Source: Mesorhizobium sp. M4B.F.Ca.ET.203.01.1.1 (GTDB lineage Bacteria > Pseudomonadota > Alphaproteobacteria > Rhizobiales > Rhizobiaceae). Taken from it: a stretch of 64,000 nucleotides of DNA. Shown in pieces: positions 41,637-49,550 of this stretch. Where the stretch lies: positions 142,464 to 206,463 of the forward strand of contig NZ_SRUO01000011.1 in NCBI RefSeq assembly GCF_004791025.1, in the 5' to 3' direction. The position numbers were made by a program, and so were the translations under genes. Below the pieces are notes generated by a model that was not told the origin of the DNA, did not search any database, and saw only the letters and a program-made list of their open reading frames with translations. Positions within the stretch are counted from its first letter, which is position 1, and every line of letters starts with the position of its first letter.

Positions 41637-42650
41637 TCAGTCCGTGGCAAAATTGCCCTTGGGGATGACGAGGCGATATTCGAGGCGATCGCCGATGATT
41701 TCGAGCGTCGCCGTGCCGTTGAGCGATGCCGGCACGACACGTTCCAGGGCGACGCTGCCGAAACGCTTCTCGCTGCTACTGACGTCGCGGGCGCCGATGG
41801 CTTCGCACCATGTCAGCGACAAGGCCGGCTCGCCGCCGGCGTCGGTCGTCAGCCTCGCGGTCAACTCGACGCGCCCGTCCGGCCGCGACAGGGCGCCATA
41901 GCTCACTGAATTGACGGCAAGCTCATGCATGGCCAGGCCGATATGCAGGGCGGCGTTGGGATTGAGATAGGGGTTCTCGCCCTCGAGGCGCAGGCTGCGC
42001 TCCGGGTCGGCGGCGTAGCGGCCAACCTGGCCGGAGACGAGCTCGTGAAGGGCTGCGCCCCGCCAATTGGAGGAGGTGACCAGATCCTGCGAGGAGGCCA
42101 GCGACTGCAGCCGGCCGCGAAAGCGCGGCAGAAAATCACCCGATGCACCGGAATAGCGGCCGGTTTGGGTGGCGATGCTCTGGATGATGGCGAGCAGGTT
42201 CTTCGAGCGGTGGCTGACCTCGCGCAGCAGCGTCTTCAGCGTTTGCTCGCGTCGCCTCTGCTCGGTGGTCTCGACCATGGTGGTGACGATGCCCTGCACT
42301 TCGCCGCCCTCGCCGTGGTCGGCGTCGATCCAGACCTGGAACCAGCGCACGCCGTCTTCGCCCGGCACGCCAAGCTCGAGCCGCTCCGGCTTGCCGGAGG
42401 CGATGACGCCGCGTTTGGCGGCGCCGATGCGCTCGGCCTGGGCGGGCGGCAGTATGCCGTTGCTGTCGGCCGTGTCGGTGGCCCACGGCGCGCGCATGTT
42501 GCGCGCCCAGACCGTCTTCATCTCGCGGTCCTGATAGAGAACGGAAATGCCGGCATTGTGCAGCGCGTGAAGCAGCGCCCGGCCAAGCTGCATTCCGCTT
42601 TCGGCCGGATGCAGGGCGATGACCTCTTCGCCCTGTCTGCTGTCGCTCAT
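41637..42650 (-). CDS. PAS-containing HWE histidine kinase, EcfG-controlled
   Basis: A soluble 337-residue kinase. Residues 15-130 form a PAS-like sensor (LHALHNAGISVLYQDREMKTVWARNM, then WFQVWIDADHGEGGEVQGIVTTMVETTE), followed by an HWE/HisKA_2 core with phospho-acceptor His in REVSHRSKNLLAIIQSIATQT and the ATPase segment IGLAMHELAVNSVSYGALSRP. Kinases of this class phosphorylate PhyR in other alphaproteobacteria. A perfect EcfG promoter lies 49 bp upstream, so it may form a positive feedback loop with phyR, 0.5 kb away. The start at 42650 (MSDSRQ) is preferred to 42671. Confidence 0.85.
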   Translation of the reverse strand: MSDSRQGEEVIALHPAESGMQLGRALLHALHNAGISVLYQDREMKTVWARNMRAPWATDTADSNGILPPAQAERIGAAKRGVIASGKPERLELGVPGEDGVRWFQVWIDADHGEGGEVQGIVTTMVETTEQRRREQTLKTLLREVSHRSKNLLAIIQSIATQTGRYSGASGDFLPRFRGRLQSLASSQDLVTSSNWRGAALHELVSGQVGRYAADPERSLRLEGENPYLNPNAALHIGLAMHELAVNSVSYGALSRPDGRVELTARLTTDAGGEPALSLTWCEAIGARDVSSSEKRFGSVALERVVPASLNGTATLEIIGDRLEYRLVIPKGNFATD

Positions 42651-42698
42651 GTTTGAGGCCTTGGAACGCATCGATCGCTTGCCACCGAGCTCAAGCTG

Positions 42699-42723
42699 AA
42701 CGGCTTACTGCAAAATGGGTTCC
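42699..42723 (-). promoter_or_regulatory. EcfG-type promoter
   Basis: On the minus strand GGAAC (42723-42719), 16 bp, CGTT (42702-42699). It drives the HWE kinase at 41637-42650. Confidence 0.85.
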
Positions 42724-42840
42724 CGAAAATGAGGATCCAGATGCGGTCCGCCGAGCGGCATCTCGTTGGAGGATACCGCCCGGCGGTGGCTGGAAACCGT
42801 TTGAGGGGTGCGGCTTCCAGTGTTCGGTCGAGCCTCGCCG

Positions 42841-43005
42841 TCACGCCCGTCTGAACAGTCCGGCGACCAGCGAGATGATCAGGAACGCGAGGAAGATGAA
42901 GAATAGTATCTGCGCGATGCCGGCGGAGGTGCCGGCGATGCCGCCGAAACCAAGCGCACCGGCGATGATCGCCACGACGAGAAAAACGAGCGCCCAGTAA
43001 AGCAT
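42841..43005 (-). CDS. DUF1328 small membrane protein, EcfG-controlled
   Basis: A 54-residue protein with two membrane segments: MLYWALVFLVVAIIAGALGF and AGIAQILFFIFLAFLIISLVAGLF. It matches the DUF1328 (YtjA-type) family in length and in the GFGGIAGTSAGIAQ turn. The role is unknown, but such genes are often strongly induced by general stress. The ATG at 43005 follows AAGGAGACGG. A longer frame runs through to 43761 but is an artefact crossing the antisense of phyR. A perfect EcfG promoter lies 30 bp upstream. Confidence 0.88.
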   Translation of the reverse strand: MLYWALVFLVVAIIAGALGFGGIAGTSAGIAQILFFIFLAFLIISLVAGLFRRA

Positions 43006-43034
43006 GATCCGTCTCCTTCCTATGCTGCGGTAAA

Positions 43035-43059
43035 AACGTGGGTGGTTGGCGTTTGTTCC
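43035..43059 (-). promoter_or_regulatory. EcfG-type promoter
   Basis: On the minus strand GGAAC (43059-43055), 16 bp, CGTT (43038-43035). It drives the DUF1328 gene. Confidence 0.88.
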
Positions 43060-43202
43060 ACCCTTTGCCGAAAAAGACGATCCCTGGAAGGGGGGTGAGA
43101 CGCGAATTCCCAAGCCTCTCGGCGACGCCCGTCGCAGACGCGCCGAAAGCTTCATTCTCAAGTGGAATGGCGGATGGCCCAGGCGCGCGCGGCGCTCCTG
43201 GA

Positions 43203-43997
43203 TTACGCCGCGGCCTTGGCCTGCCGATCGAAGAACAGCGCCTGGCTGATCAGCGCCTTGACCATGTCCGGGTTGAACGGTTTGGTGACCAGGAAGGCCG
43301 GTTCCGGCCGCTCGCCGGTCAGCAGACGCTCCGGAAAAGCGGTGATGAAGATCACCGGCACCGGCGTCGAGGATAGGATCTCGTTCACGGCCTCGATGCC
43401 TGAGCTGCCGTCGGCGAGCTGGATGTCGGCCAGCACCATCTTCGGCCTGGTCTTGCCGAAAATCGTCACCGCCTCGGCATGGGTGCGCGCGGTGCCGACG
43501 ACGCGATGGCCGAGGCTCTCGACCATCTCCTCGATGTCCATGGCGATGAGCGGCTCGTCCTCGATGATCAGGACGTCGGTCGCCACCTGGCGGGAAATCT
43601 CGTTGCTCGCCTGGGCGAGCAGGTCGGAGAATTCCTGTTCGTCGGCATCCAGGACCTCGGCCGCCTCGTCTTCGCTGAAGCCTTCGACCGCAACCAGCAG
43701 GAAGGCCTGGCGGGGGCGAGGGGCGATCGCGTTCAGATTGGCGGCCGCGCGCTGCTCCCATGCCGATTGCGCATGTTCCTGCGGAACGCGAATGGCAATC
43801 GAGGTGAAGAGCCGCGCGAAAACCTTGTACAGCGCGATGCGGTCGTTCGATGCCTGGGGGAAGATATCGACATCGGCGATGATGGCTTCGAGCATCGCGG
43901 CGACCAGCGCATCGCCGCTCTCCTGCGATCCGGAAACCGCGCGCGAGAAGCGGCGCAGGAACGGAAGGTGCGGCGTGATGGTGGCGGACAGGCTCAT
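43203..43997 (-). CDS. phyR: General stress response regulator PhyR
   Basis: Anti-anti-sigma factor: when phosphorylated it binds NepR and frees EcfG. The 264-residue product has the PhyR layout, with a sigma-factor-like N-terminal domain (residues 1-125; LPFLRRFSRAVSGSQESGDALV and APRPRQAFLLVAVEGFSEDEAAEVL) and a C-terminal receiver with acidic EDEP, phospho-acceptor Asp in MVLADIQLADGSSG and Lys in VTKPFNPDM. The ATG at 43997 behind GGGAGA gives the family start; the frame to 44060 is an extension. It is divergent from nepR-ecfG with paired EcfG promoters between. Confidence 0.96.
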   Translation of the reverse strand: MSLSATITPHLPFLRRFSRAVSGSQESGDALVAAMLEAIIADVDIFPQASNDRIALYKVFARLFTSIAIRVPQEHAQSAWEQRAAANLNAIAPRPRQAFLLVAVEGFSEDEAAEVLDADEQEFSDLLAQASNEISRQVATDVLIIEDEPLIAMDIEEMVESLGHRVVGTARTHAEAVTIFGKTRPKMVLADIQLADGSSGIEAVNEILSSTPVPVIFITAFPERLLTGERPEPAFLVTKPFNPDMVKALISQALFFDRQAKAAA

Positions 43998-44085
43998 GTT
44001 GGACGTCTCCCTCAGATGACGCAATTGCATCAGGTGGCTATTGCATAGGTGGCTGGCCAAGCTGATTGCAAGCCCCGAGGAGCCA

Positions 44086-44110
44086 AACGCCGGCTTGCCG
44101 AAAAAGTTCC
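44086..44110 (-). promoter_or_regulatory. EcfG-type promoter of phyR
   Basis: On the minus strand GGAAC (44110-44106), 16 bp, CGTT (44089-44086). It lies 89 bp before the phyR start and back to back with the nepR-ecfG promoter. Confidence 0.9.
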
Positions 44111-44119
44111 GGTTGCGAT

Positions 44120-44144
44120 GGAACTAATATAAGGGGACGACGTT
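44120..44144 (+). promoter_or_regulatory. EcfG-type promoter of nepR-ecfG
   Basis: GGAAC (44120-44124), 16 bp, CGTT (44141-44144). The two -35 boxes of this intergenic region face away from each other as GTTCC-N9-GGAAC. It makes ecfG autoregulated. Confidence 0.92.
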
Positions 44145-44228
44145 TGAGATCGGGATGGGCAACCAGATGAGGGGGCCGCTTTGCGTTGTATGTTAGGGGC
44201 GGCCAGGGTGCTGGAAATAAAGGGCGAA

Positions 44229-44432
44229 ATGAAGGACATGACGAAAGACACTTCGGCCGGCGCCGCGGGACGGCGTCGGGTTGTTTCCGGCGACCCCTTG
44301 GGGCCAAACTCGGAAATCGGCCGCAAACTCAAGCAATATTACGATGAATTGGTCTCCGACCACGTGCCGGACCGCTTCGCCCAACTGCTCAGCGAGCTTG
44401 AGCAGGCCGAGCCCGCGCGGAAAAAGGACTGA
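44229..44432 (+). CDS. nepR: Anti-sigma factor NepR
   Basis: Small protein that holds EcfG inactive and is removed by phosphorylated PhyR. The 67-residue product has the NepR core GPNSEIGRKLKQYYDELVSDHVPDRFAQLLSELE at residues 25-58, that is the two helices joined by the VPDRF turn. The start is either ATG 44229 (MKDMTKD) or ATG 44238; the frame upstream is not NepR-like. The stop is 3 bp before the ecfG start, so the pair is one operon. Confidence 0.93.
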   Translation: MKDMTKDTSAGAAGRRRVVSGDPLGPNSEIGRKLKQYYDELVSDHVPDRFAQLLSELEQAEPARKKD

Positions 44433-44435
44433 GGC

Positions 44436-44987
44436 ATGGCGGCCGTCTCGCAGAGCTTCAAGACCGACCTGCTCGGCTCGATCCCGAGTCTGCGCGCCTT
44501 TGCCGTGTCGCTGACGCAGAACGCCGACAAGGCCGACGACCTGGTGCAGGAAACGCTGGTCAAGGCCTGGGACAAGCATGAGAGCTTCCAGCCGGGCACC
44601 AATCTCAAGGCCTGGCTGTTCACCATCCTGCGCAACGAGTTCTACTCGCAGATGCGCAAGCGCGGCCGCGAGGTGCAGGACAGCGACGGCATCATGACGG
44701 CGAGGCTCGCCGTCCATCCGGCCCAGCACGGCCAACTCGACCTCAAGGACTTTCGCGGCGCACTCGAACAGTTGCCGGAGGATCAGCGCGAAGCCATCAT
44801 CCTGATCGGTGCGTCGGGCTTTTCCTACGAGGAGGCGGCCGAAATCTGCGGCTGTGCCGTGGGCACGATCAAGAGCCGAGTCAGCCGCGCCCGCGCCAGG
44901 CTGCAGGAGATCCTGAAAATCTCGGGCGAAGACGAGTACGGCCCGGACGCGATCTCGGCGCAAGTGACGGGGTCGAACGCCGCCTGA
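44436..44987 (+). CDS. ecfG: General stress response ECF sigma factor EcfG
   Basis: ECF15-type sigma factor of 183 residues that directs polymerase to GGAAC-N16-CGTT promoters. Region 2 has FAVSLTQNADKADDLVQETLVKAWDKHESF and KAWLFTILRNEFYSQMRKRGRE; region 4 has LEQLPEDQREAIILIGASGFSYEEAAEICGCAVGTIKSRVSRARARL. It lies directly after nepR behind their shared EcfG promoter. Nine such promoters occur within 10 kb around the gene. Confidence 0.95.
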   Translation: MAAVSQSFKTDLLGSIPSLRAFAVSLTQNADKADDLVQETLVKAWDKHESFQPGTNLKAWLFTILRNEFYSQMRKRGREVQDSDGIMTARLAVHPAQHGQLDLKDFRGALEQLPEDQREAIILIGASGFSYEEAAEICGCAVGTIKSRVSRARARLQEILKISGEDEYGPDAISAQVTGSNAA

Positions 44988-45000
44988 CTGTCCGGCCGCC

Positions 45001-45043
45001 TACCGCTCTATCCCTGTTTGACGAATTCCGGACTTAAAAACCG
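45001..45043. repeat. Truncated REP-like element
   Basis: ACCGCTCTATCcCTgTTTg...GAATTCCGGACttaAAAACCG matches the middle of the element at 38614-38716, without its first hairpin arm and its end. It lies between the ends of ecfG and the convergent receiver gene. Confidence 0.6.
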
Positions 45044-45056
45044 TGGCGTTGCTCGC

Positions 45057-45434
45057 TCAGGCGAGCGGTCCGCGGCCGCAGGCCGCCGCCACCGCTTCGA
45101 CGAGGTCCTCGCCGGAGAAGGGTTTGCTGACCAGCCGGATCTCCGGAAAGGCCGTCTTCAATTCGTCCACCTCGGAGTGGCCGGAGGCGAAGATGAAGGG
45201 CAGGCCCGATTCGCGCAGCCGCGAGGCGAAGCCGAGGGTAGAGGTGCCGCTCAGCATCAGGTCGACGATGGCGGCATCGAATTGCGCGGCCACGTGCTCC
45301 GGCTCGATCTCCGCAAGGTCGCCGGCAACAACCACCTCGCCGGCGCCATAGTCGCGGCACAGCTGTTCGACGTCGGCGGCGATCAGGAATTCGTCCTCGA
45401 GGACGAGAATCCGCAATCCGTCAAGCAATGGCAC
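45057..45434 (-). CDS. Single-domain response regulator (FAT GUY-like)
   Basis: A 125-residue protein made of a receiver only: acidic EDE near residue 13, phospho-acceptor Asp in AAIVDLMLSGTSTLGFA near residue 58, and Lys in LVSKPFSGEDL. The segment LPFIFASGHSE resembles the PFxFATGY signature of FAT GUY receivers, such as SdrG, which act with HWE kinases in alphaproteobacterial stress signalling. It is convergent with ecfG. GTG is the likely start, with AAGGAGA nine bases before it. No EcfG promoter was found. A role as phosphate shuttle or sink for PhyR is inference. Confidence 0.82.
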   Translation of the reverse strand: MPLLDGLRILVLEDEFLIAADVEQLCRDYGAGEVVVAGDLAEIEPEHVAAQFDAAIVDLMLSGTSTLGFASRLRESGLPFIFASGHSEVDELKTAFPEIRLVSKPFSGEDLVEAVAAACGRGPLA

Positions 45435-45613
45435 CTAGCGAAGTCTCCTTGCGATAATGTCTTCCTGAAGAGGCAGTCATGGGCGCTATCGGGCGAGCTG
45501 TCATTTAAAAAGTTGTGTCGGAGCGCCGATGAAGTTTTGATGAGACAGGAAGGCGCGGTTCGGATAGGGCGCCGCGGCGCCGGAGCGCTTCGCCAAGTCC
45601 ACTTTTTTGGCGA

Positions 45614-45638
45614 GGAACCTTGCCGTATGTTGGACGTT
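45614..45638 (+). promoter_or_regulatory. EcfG-type promoter
   Basis: GGAAC (45614-45618), 16 bp, CGTT (45635-45638), 30 bp before the DUF883-type gene. Confidence 0.88.
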
Positions 45639-45667
45639 GAAAGCAAGCAAACGCAAGGAGTTAAGCT

Positions 45668-45994
45668 ATGGCGACCGCCGCAGGAAAAAACGCGACAGAC
45701 GGCCGGACGAGTCCGGACCTCGAAGCCGACATCAGGCAACTGAAGGCCGACATCGAAAAACTGACCAAGCAGTTGGCCAAGACCGGCGAGCACGGCTACG
45801 GAACGGCGCGGCGGGCGGCCACCGAGGGCGTCGAACAACTGCGCGCTCAGGGCGAGGCCGCCTTCGAAGGGTTGCGCGGGAATGCCAAGGATATCGAGGC
45901 GCAGATCGTTGCCAATGTGCGCGAAAAGCCGGTGACCTCGCTGGCGATCGCGGCGGGCGTCGGCTTCCTGTTCGCGCTTCTGGCGCGGCGCTAG
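45668..45994 (+). CDS. DUF883/ElaB-YqjD-like membrane-anchored protein, EcfG-controlled
   Basis: A 108-residue protein with a long helical N-terminal part (DLEADIRQLKADIEKLTKQLAKTGEHG, coiled coil) and one C-terminal membrane segment, KPVTSLAIAAGVGFLFALLARR, with the GxGFL pattern and double Arg end of the ElaB/YqjD family. Those proteins of Escherichia coli are stationary-phase inner-membrane proteins that bind ribosomes. The ribosome site AAGGAG precedes the start, and a perfect EcfG promoter is 30 bp upstream. The next gene follows after 9 bp. Confidence 0.88.
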   Translation: MATAAGKNATDGRTSPDLEADIRQLKADIEKLTKQLAKTGEHGYGTARRAATEGVEQLRAQGEAAFEGLRGNAKDIEAQIVANVREKPVTSLAIAAGVGFLFALLARR

Positions 45995-46003
45995 TCCCAC
46001 CCA

Positions 46004-46459
46004 ATGGCAATGCTTGCATCGCTGATTTCGGCTCTCGCCTCCGGCGAGGCCTTGGCGGCCCTCGGCCGCGCGCGGACCGCGGCGGTCGTCTACATCATCG
46101 TCACGCTCGCAGCGATGTGCGGCGTCGGCTTTCTCATCGGCGCGGCCTACATCTGGATCGCCGGGCTTTATGGCCCGATGGCGGCCTCGCTGGGTTTCGG
46201 CGTCGGCTTCCTGGTGATCGCCGGATCGGTCCTCATCGTTTACCGGCTGTCGGCGGGCCTGCGCGCGCGGCGCCGGGCGCGACAGCGCAGTGCCGACATG
46301 AAGGCGCTCGGCATCACCGCCGCGCTCGCTGCCCTGCCCGTCCTGCTCAAGGGAAAGGGCGGGCTCGGCGCCGTTCTCGCCCCGGCGATCGCGCTCGCCG
46401 CCTACGCCATCTACCGCGAGAATGCCGGACCGGATCGTGACGCCGACGATGCGGACTAG
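46004..46459 (+). CDS. Holin-superfamily-like membrane protein
   Basis: A 151-residue protein with three or four membrane segments: about residues 24-48 (TAAVVYIIVTLAAMCGVGFLIGAAY), 57-80 (MAASLGFGVGFLVIAGSVLIVYRL) and a C-terminal pair around LGAVLAPAIALAAYAIY, with an Arg-rich cytoplasmic loop (RARRRARQRS). It resembles the phage-holin-family/DUF1469-like partner often encoded after DUF883 genes. It lies 9 bp after that gene and should be controlled by the same EcfG promoter. The function is unknown. Confidence 0.75.
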   Translation: MAMLASLISALASGEALAALGRARTAAVVYIIVTLAAMCGVGFLIGAAYIWIAGLYGPMAASLGFGVGFLVIAGSVLIVYRLSAGLRARRRARQRSADMKALGITAALAALPVLLKGKGGLGAVLAPAIALAAYAIYRENAGPDRDADDAD

Positions 46460-46504
46460 AACGGAGCGCGAGCGTGAATCCGCTCCGACGCACCGTGCCC
46501 TGGG

Positions 46505-48031
46505 CTATTTCGGCAGGTCCTCGAGCGGTATCGATATTTCGGCAAAGACGCCTTCCGGGCGGAACTCGTGCTTCACCGCGCTGGAAATGATTTTGGCCAG
46601 GCTGCGGCGGATCAGGATCGAGCCGAAGCCGTGACGGTCCGGCGGCTCCACCTGCGGGCCGCCGGTTTCACGCCAGGTCAGCACCAGATGATGGGCACCC
46701 TTCCTGCCTTGCGTCTTCCAGCCGAGCTCGACCCTGCCGGTGGCGACCGACAGCGAGCCGTATTGCAGGGCATTGCTCGCCAGCTCATGCAGGATCAGGC
46801 CAAGTCCCACTGCCTGGTCGGGGGTCAGCAGCAGGTCTTCTCCGGTGATCGTCATGCGCGGCTGCGCGGCGCTGTCGAACGGCTTGGCTTCGATCTGCAC
46901 CAGTTCGTGGATGCCGATGCCGCGCCATTCCCGGTCGGACAGGAGATTGTGGGCGGCGCCCAGCGCCTGCAGCCTGGCGCCGAAGGCTTCCAGGAATTCG
47001 CTCGGCTGGCGGGCGTGGCGAACGGTCTGCGTGGCCAGCGCCTGCACCGTGGCCAGGGTGTTCTTGACGCGGTGGTTGAGCTCGCGCAGCAACAGGCGCT
47101 GGCGCTCGTCGCCGAGCTTGCGCTCGGTAATGTCGTAGTTGACGCCGAAGATCAGCGTCGGCTTGCCGTCACTGTCACGTTCGATGACGCGGCCGCGGGT
47201 GGCGATCCAGCGCGGCGGGTAGATGCCCTTCACCCGGTATTCGCCGAAATAGTCGTCGCTGCCGGTCAGCGCGTCGCGAAAGCGCGTCTCGGTCTGATAG
47301 ACGTCGCGCGGATCGATGGCCGCCAGTATGTCGCGCGCCTTCAGCCGGTTCGAGCGCGGCAGGTCGAAAAGTTCGGACAGCAGGACGTCGCATTCGATGA
47401 TGTCGGTGCGGATGTCCCATGCCCAGCTGGCGAGCGAGGCGGCGTCGAGGGCGATGGCGCGACGCTTTTCCTCCTGTGCCAGGGCCTCCTTTGCGATAGC
47501 GCCGCTGCGGGTGGCGTCCTTCAGCGTGAACAGGCTGGCGGCGAGTTCGGCCAGTGCCTTCAACTGGCCGAGCTGGTCTGCGGACGGAAAGGCGTGCGGC
47601 TTGCGGTCCAGCACGCAGAGCGTGCCGATACGGGCGCCCGCCACGACCATCGGCACGCCGGCATAGAACTGGATCCGATGCTTGCCGCTGACTGCGGGAC
47701 TGGCGGCGAAGCGCGGGTCCAGGGTCGCGTCGGTCACCACCATCGGCTCGTCGCCGGCGGCGATGGCATGTGCGCTGAAGGGCATTCCCGCGGTGGTTTC
47801 GGTTTCGTCGAGGCCAAGGCTCGACTTGAACCACTGGCGCTCGGCGTCGACCAGGGTGATCAGCGCGATCGGCGCCTGGAGCACAGTGGCGGCAAGAGCT
47901 GTGATGCGGTCGAAATCAGGATCGGGCGCCGTATCAAGCAGACCGTGAAGCACGGCAAGTCGATCCTGCGCCTTCACGGCGCCAAGGACGTCGGCCGGCA
48001 GTCCCGGCGTTTTGCGAACCCTGCTATCCAC
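46505..48031 (-). CDS. GAF-PAS HWE histidine kinase
   Basis: A soluble 508-residue kinase. A GAF domain (about residues 15-170; FDRITALAATVLQAPIALITLVD, then FYAGVPMVVAGARIGTLCVLD) is followed by a PAS domain (about 195-310; WAWDIRTDIIECDVLLSELFDLP and PTLIFGVNYDITERK) and an HWE/HisKA_2 core with phospho-acceptor His in LRELNHRVKNTLATVQALATQT and ATPase segment LGLILHELASNALQYGSLS. A GTG start at 48031 with GGGGG before it is proposed; the frame reaches 48196 but the extension is Arg/Gly-rich. It lies within the stress cluster but without its own EcfG promoter; a PhyR-activating role is inferred. Confidence 0.85.
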   Translation of the reverse strand: MDSRVRKTPGLPADVLGAVKAQDRLAVLHGLLDTAPDPDFDRITALAATVLQAPIALITLVDAERQWFKSSLGLDETETTAGMPFSAHAIAAGDEPMVVTDATLDPRFAASPAVSGKHRIQFYAGVPMVVAGARIGTLCVLDRKPHAFPSADQLGQLKALAELAASLFTLKDATRSGAIAKEALAQEEKRRAIALDAASLASWAWDIRTDIIECDVLLSELFDLPRSNRLKARDILAAIDPRDVYQTETRFRDALTGSDDYFGEYRVKGIYPPRWIATRGRVIERDSDGKPTLIFGVNYDITERKLGDERQRLLLRELNHRVKNTLATVQALATQTVRHARQPSEFLEAFGARLQALGAAHNLLSDREWRGIGIHELVQIEAKPFDSAAQPRMTITGEDLLLTPDQAVGLGLILHELASNALQYGSLSVATGRVELGWKTQGRKGAHHLVLTWRETGGPQVEPPDRHGFGSILIRRSLAKIISSAVKHEFRPEGVFAEISIPLEDLPK

Positions 48032-48100
48032 CAAGCCCCCAAATGCAGCGTCCCGCAGCCAGCGGCCGCCGCGCCGACAAATGCCTACGCCCCAGGCTCC

Positions 48101-48125
48101 GGAACCTTCGCGGCGAGGAACCGTT
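48101..48125 (+). promoter_or_regulatory. EcfG-type promoter
   Basis: GGAAC (48101-48105), 16 bp, CGTT (48122-48125), 58 bp before the small membrane-protein gene. A second GGAAC lies just inside the spacer. Confidence 0.82.
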
Positions 48126-48182
48126 ACCCGACCATATTCTGCCAGACGCGCCGGCCGGTGCCAAACGATACGGAGGCCGACC

Positions 48183-48350
48183 ATGACCAAGATCATCCCC
48201 GAGGAGAAAGCCCGTCAGGGACGCTGGGGCGTCAACGTGCTCAAGATCCTCGTCGCAGGCCTGCTTCTGGCATTCGTCGCTTGGGGGGTCGCGGAGATTT
48301 ACGGCGAAGTGATCAAGGCTCCGACCACCGAACAGGGGCCGAAGGGCTAG
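48183..48350 (+). CDS. Small single-pass membrane protein, EcfG-controlled
   Basis: A 55-residue protein: charged N-terminus MTKIIPEEKARQGRWG, one membrane segment at about residues 18-40 (VLKILVAGLLLAFVAWGVAEIYG), then a short tail ending EQGPKG. The ATG follows GGAGGCCGACC. A perfect EcfG promoter upstream supports the gene in spite of its size. Similar short proteins are common in Mesorhizobium. The function is unknown; a membrane stress peptide is a guess. Confidence 0.75.
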   Translation: MTKIIPEEKARQGRWGVNVLKILVAGLLLAFVAWGVAEIYGEVIKAPTTEQGPKG

Positions 48351-48379
48351 CGGTCGCGCCGATGTCGTTTCGCTATGCA

Positions 48380-49300
48380 TCACGCCGCCTCCGCCCGTGC
48401 GATGCGAGACGGGACCAGCACCTTTAGCGCTCCGGGGTGAATTGCGATCTCGGTCTCGCGTTCGAGCTTGACCAGCTCACCATCCATGACGGCGCGGTAT
48501 TTGCTGCTCGCGGCATGGATTTTCAGTCTCGCACTCTCCGCCTGATGGATTTCGACATGGGCGCTGTCGCGCCATTTGCCGCGCGCCATGTCGAAGAAGA
48601 CCCTGACCAGTTCGCCGCGCCTGCGCGCCACCGAGATGTAGATGCCGAGCACGCCGCCGGCGGGATTGTCGGCATAGGGCAGGTGACCTTCGCCGAACAG
48701 GTTGTTGGTGACGCCGATGCCGGTGGCTCGGGTCACGATTTCCGCCTCGCCGATGGTAAGCGTCGCCTTCAAGGCCGGCGGGTTTTTGATCGTCGCCCAG
48801 GCGGCACGCGCCGAGGCCCGCATCTTGCCGAGGCGTGAGCCAAATTCCATGCCCTCGCGAAGTTGCACCATCTTGGCGTGCAGGCCGATGGAGAATTGGT
48901 GCACGAAAGGCCGGCCATTGGCGCTCGCCATATCGACTTCTATCACCTCGCCATCGGCAAAGGATTTCAGCGCCGCATCCAAGGTCTGCGGAACGCCGAG
49001 CCCGCGGGCGAAGAGATTCATCGTGCCCGCCGGCAGGATGGCCAGTGCCGTCTTGCGGTTCATCAGCAGGCCGGCCGCGGTCGAAATGGTGCCGTCGCCG
49101 CCGCCGGCCAGTACGACGTCGATGCCGCGCCGCTGGACCGCCTTCTGCAAGGCCGCCGCAATGTCCTTGCCGGCAACGACATCGACGTCGATGGAATGGC
49201 CGGCCGCCTCCAGCGTCTGGCGCAGCCGGTCACAGAAGCCGGAAAGATCGGTGGTCCGCAACGTGCCGCCGTCCCGGTTCAGCACCGCCGCAAATCGCAT
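48380..49300 (-). CDS. Diacylglycerol kinase-family lipid kinase, EcfG-controlled
   Basis: A 306-residue DAGK catalytic-domain protein of the YegS/DgkB class. The nucleotide motif VVLAGGGDGTISTAAGLL lies near residue 60 and AILPAGTMNLFARGLGVP near residue 82; the second domain has the TGIGVTNNLFGEGHLPYADNPAGGVLG stretch. It phosphorylates a lipid, perhaps diacylglycerol or sphingoid-type substrate, at the inner membrane. ATG 49300 behind GGAGTGGGGC gives MRFAAVLNRDGG; the longer frame adds 38 unlike residues. A perfect EcfG promoter is 50 bp upstream, divergent from that of the PRC-barrel gene. Confidence 0.87.
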   Translation of the reverse strand: MRFAAVLNRDGGTLRTTDLSGFCDRLRQTLEAAGHSIDVDVVAGKDIAAALQKAVQRRGIDVVLAGGGDGTISTAAGLLMNRKTALAILPAGTMNLFARGLGVPQTLDAALKSFADGEVIEVDMASANGRPFVHQFSIGLHAKMVQLREGMEFGSRLGKMRASARAAWATIKNPPALKATLTIGEAEIVTRATGIGVTNNLFGEGHLPYADNPAGGVLGIYISVARRRGELVRVFFDMARGKWRDSAHVEIHQAESARLKIHAASSKYRAVMDGELVKLERETEIAIHPGALKVLVPSRIARAEAA

Positions 49301-49349
49301 GCCCCACTCCATTTCGCTCACCGAGCCGCAGGGCTCAGCCCCAGGCTGA

Positions 49350-49374
49350 AACGGAATGCCCGGAGAAAGGTTCC
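49350..49374 (-). promoter_or_regulatory. EcfG-type promoter
   Basis: On the minus strand GGAAC (49374-49370), 16 bp, CGTT (49353-49350). It drives the lipid-kinase gene. Confidence 0.88.
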
Positions 49375-49445
49375 AGGGTCCGCCGAAACACGACAGCCAG
49401 GCCAGCAATTTCATGGGCTTGTCCGGAGCGGGAAGCGCCTTTTTC

Positions 49446-49470
49446 GGAACAACGATCTGGTCACGACGTT
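49446..49470 (+). promoter_or_regulatory. EcfG-type promoter
   Basis: GGAAC (49446-49450), 16 bp, CGTT (49467-49470), 81 bp before the PRC-barrel gene. Confidence 0.88.
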
Positions 49471-49550
49471 GTGAATCTGTAGAAGCGCCGCGGCCGCTCT
49501 TCCAGCGACCCTGCGGTGTGCCCGAAAATCATGCACGAGGAGGAAGCATT

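Noticed and set aside
42841..43761. 306-codon minus frame ending in the DUF1328 sequence
   Set aside because: Only the last 54 codons match a family and have their own ribosome site and EcfG promoter. The first part overlaps phyR in another frame.
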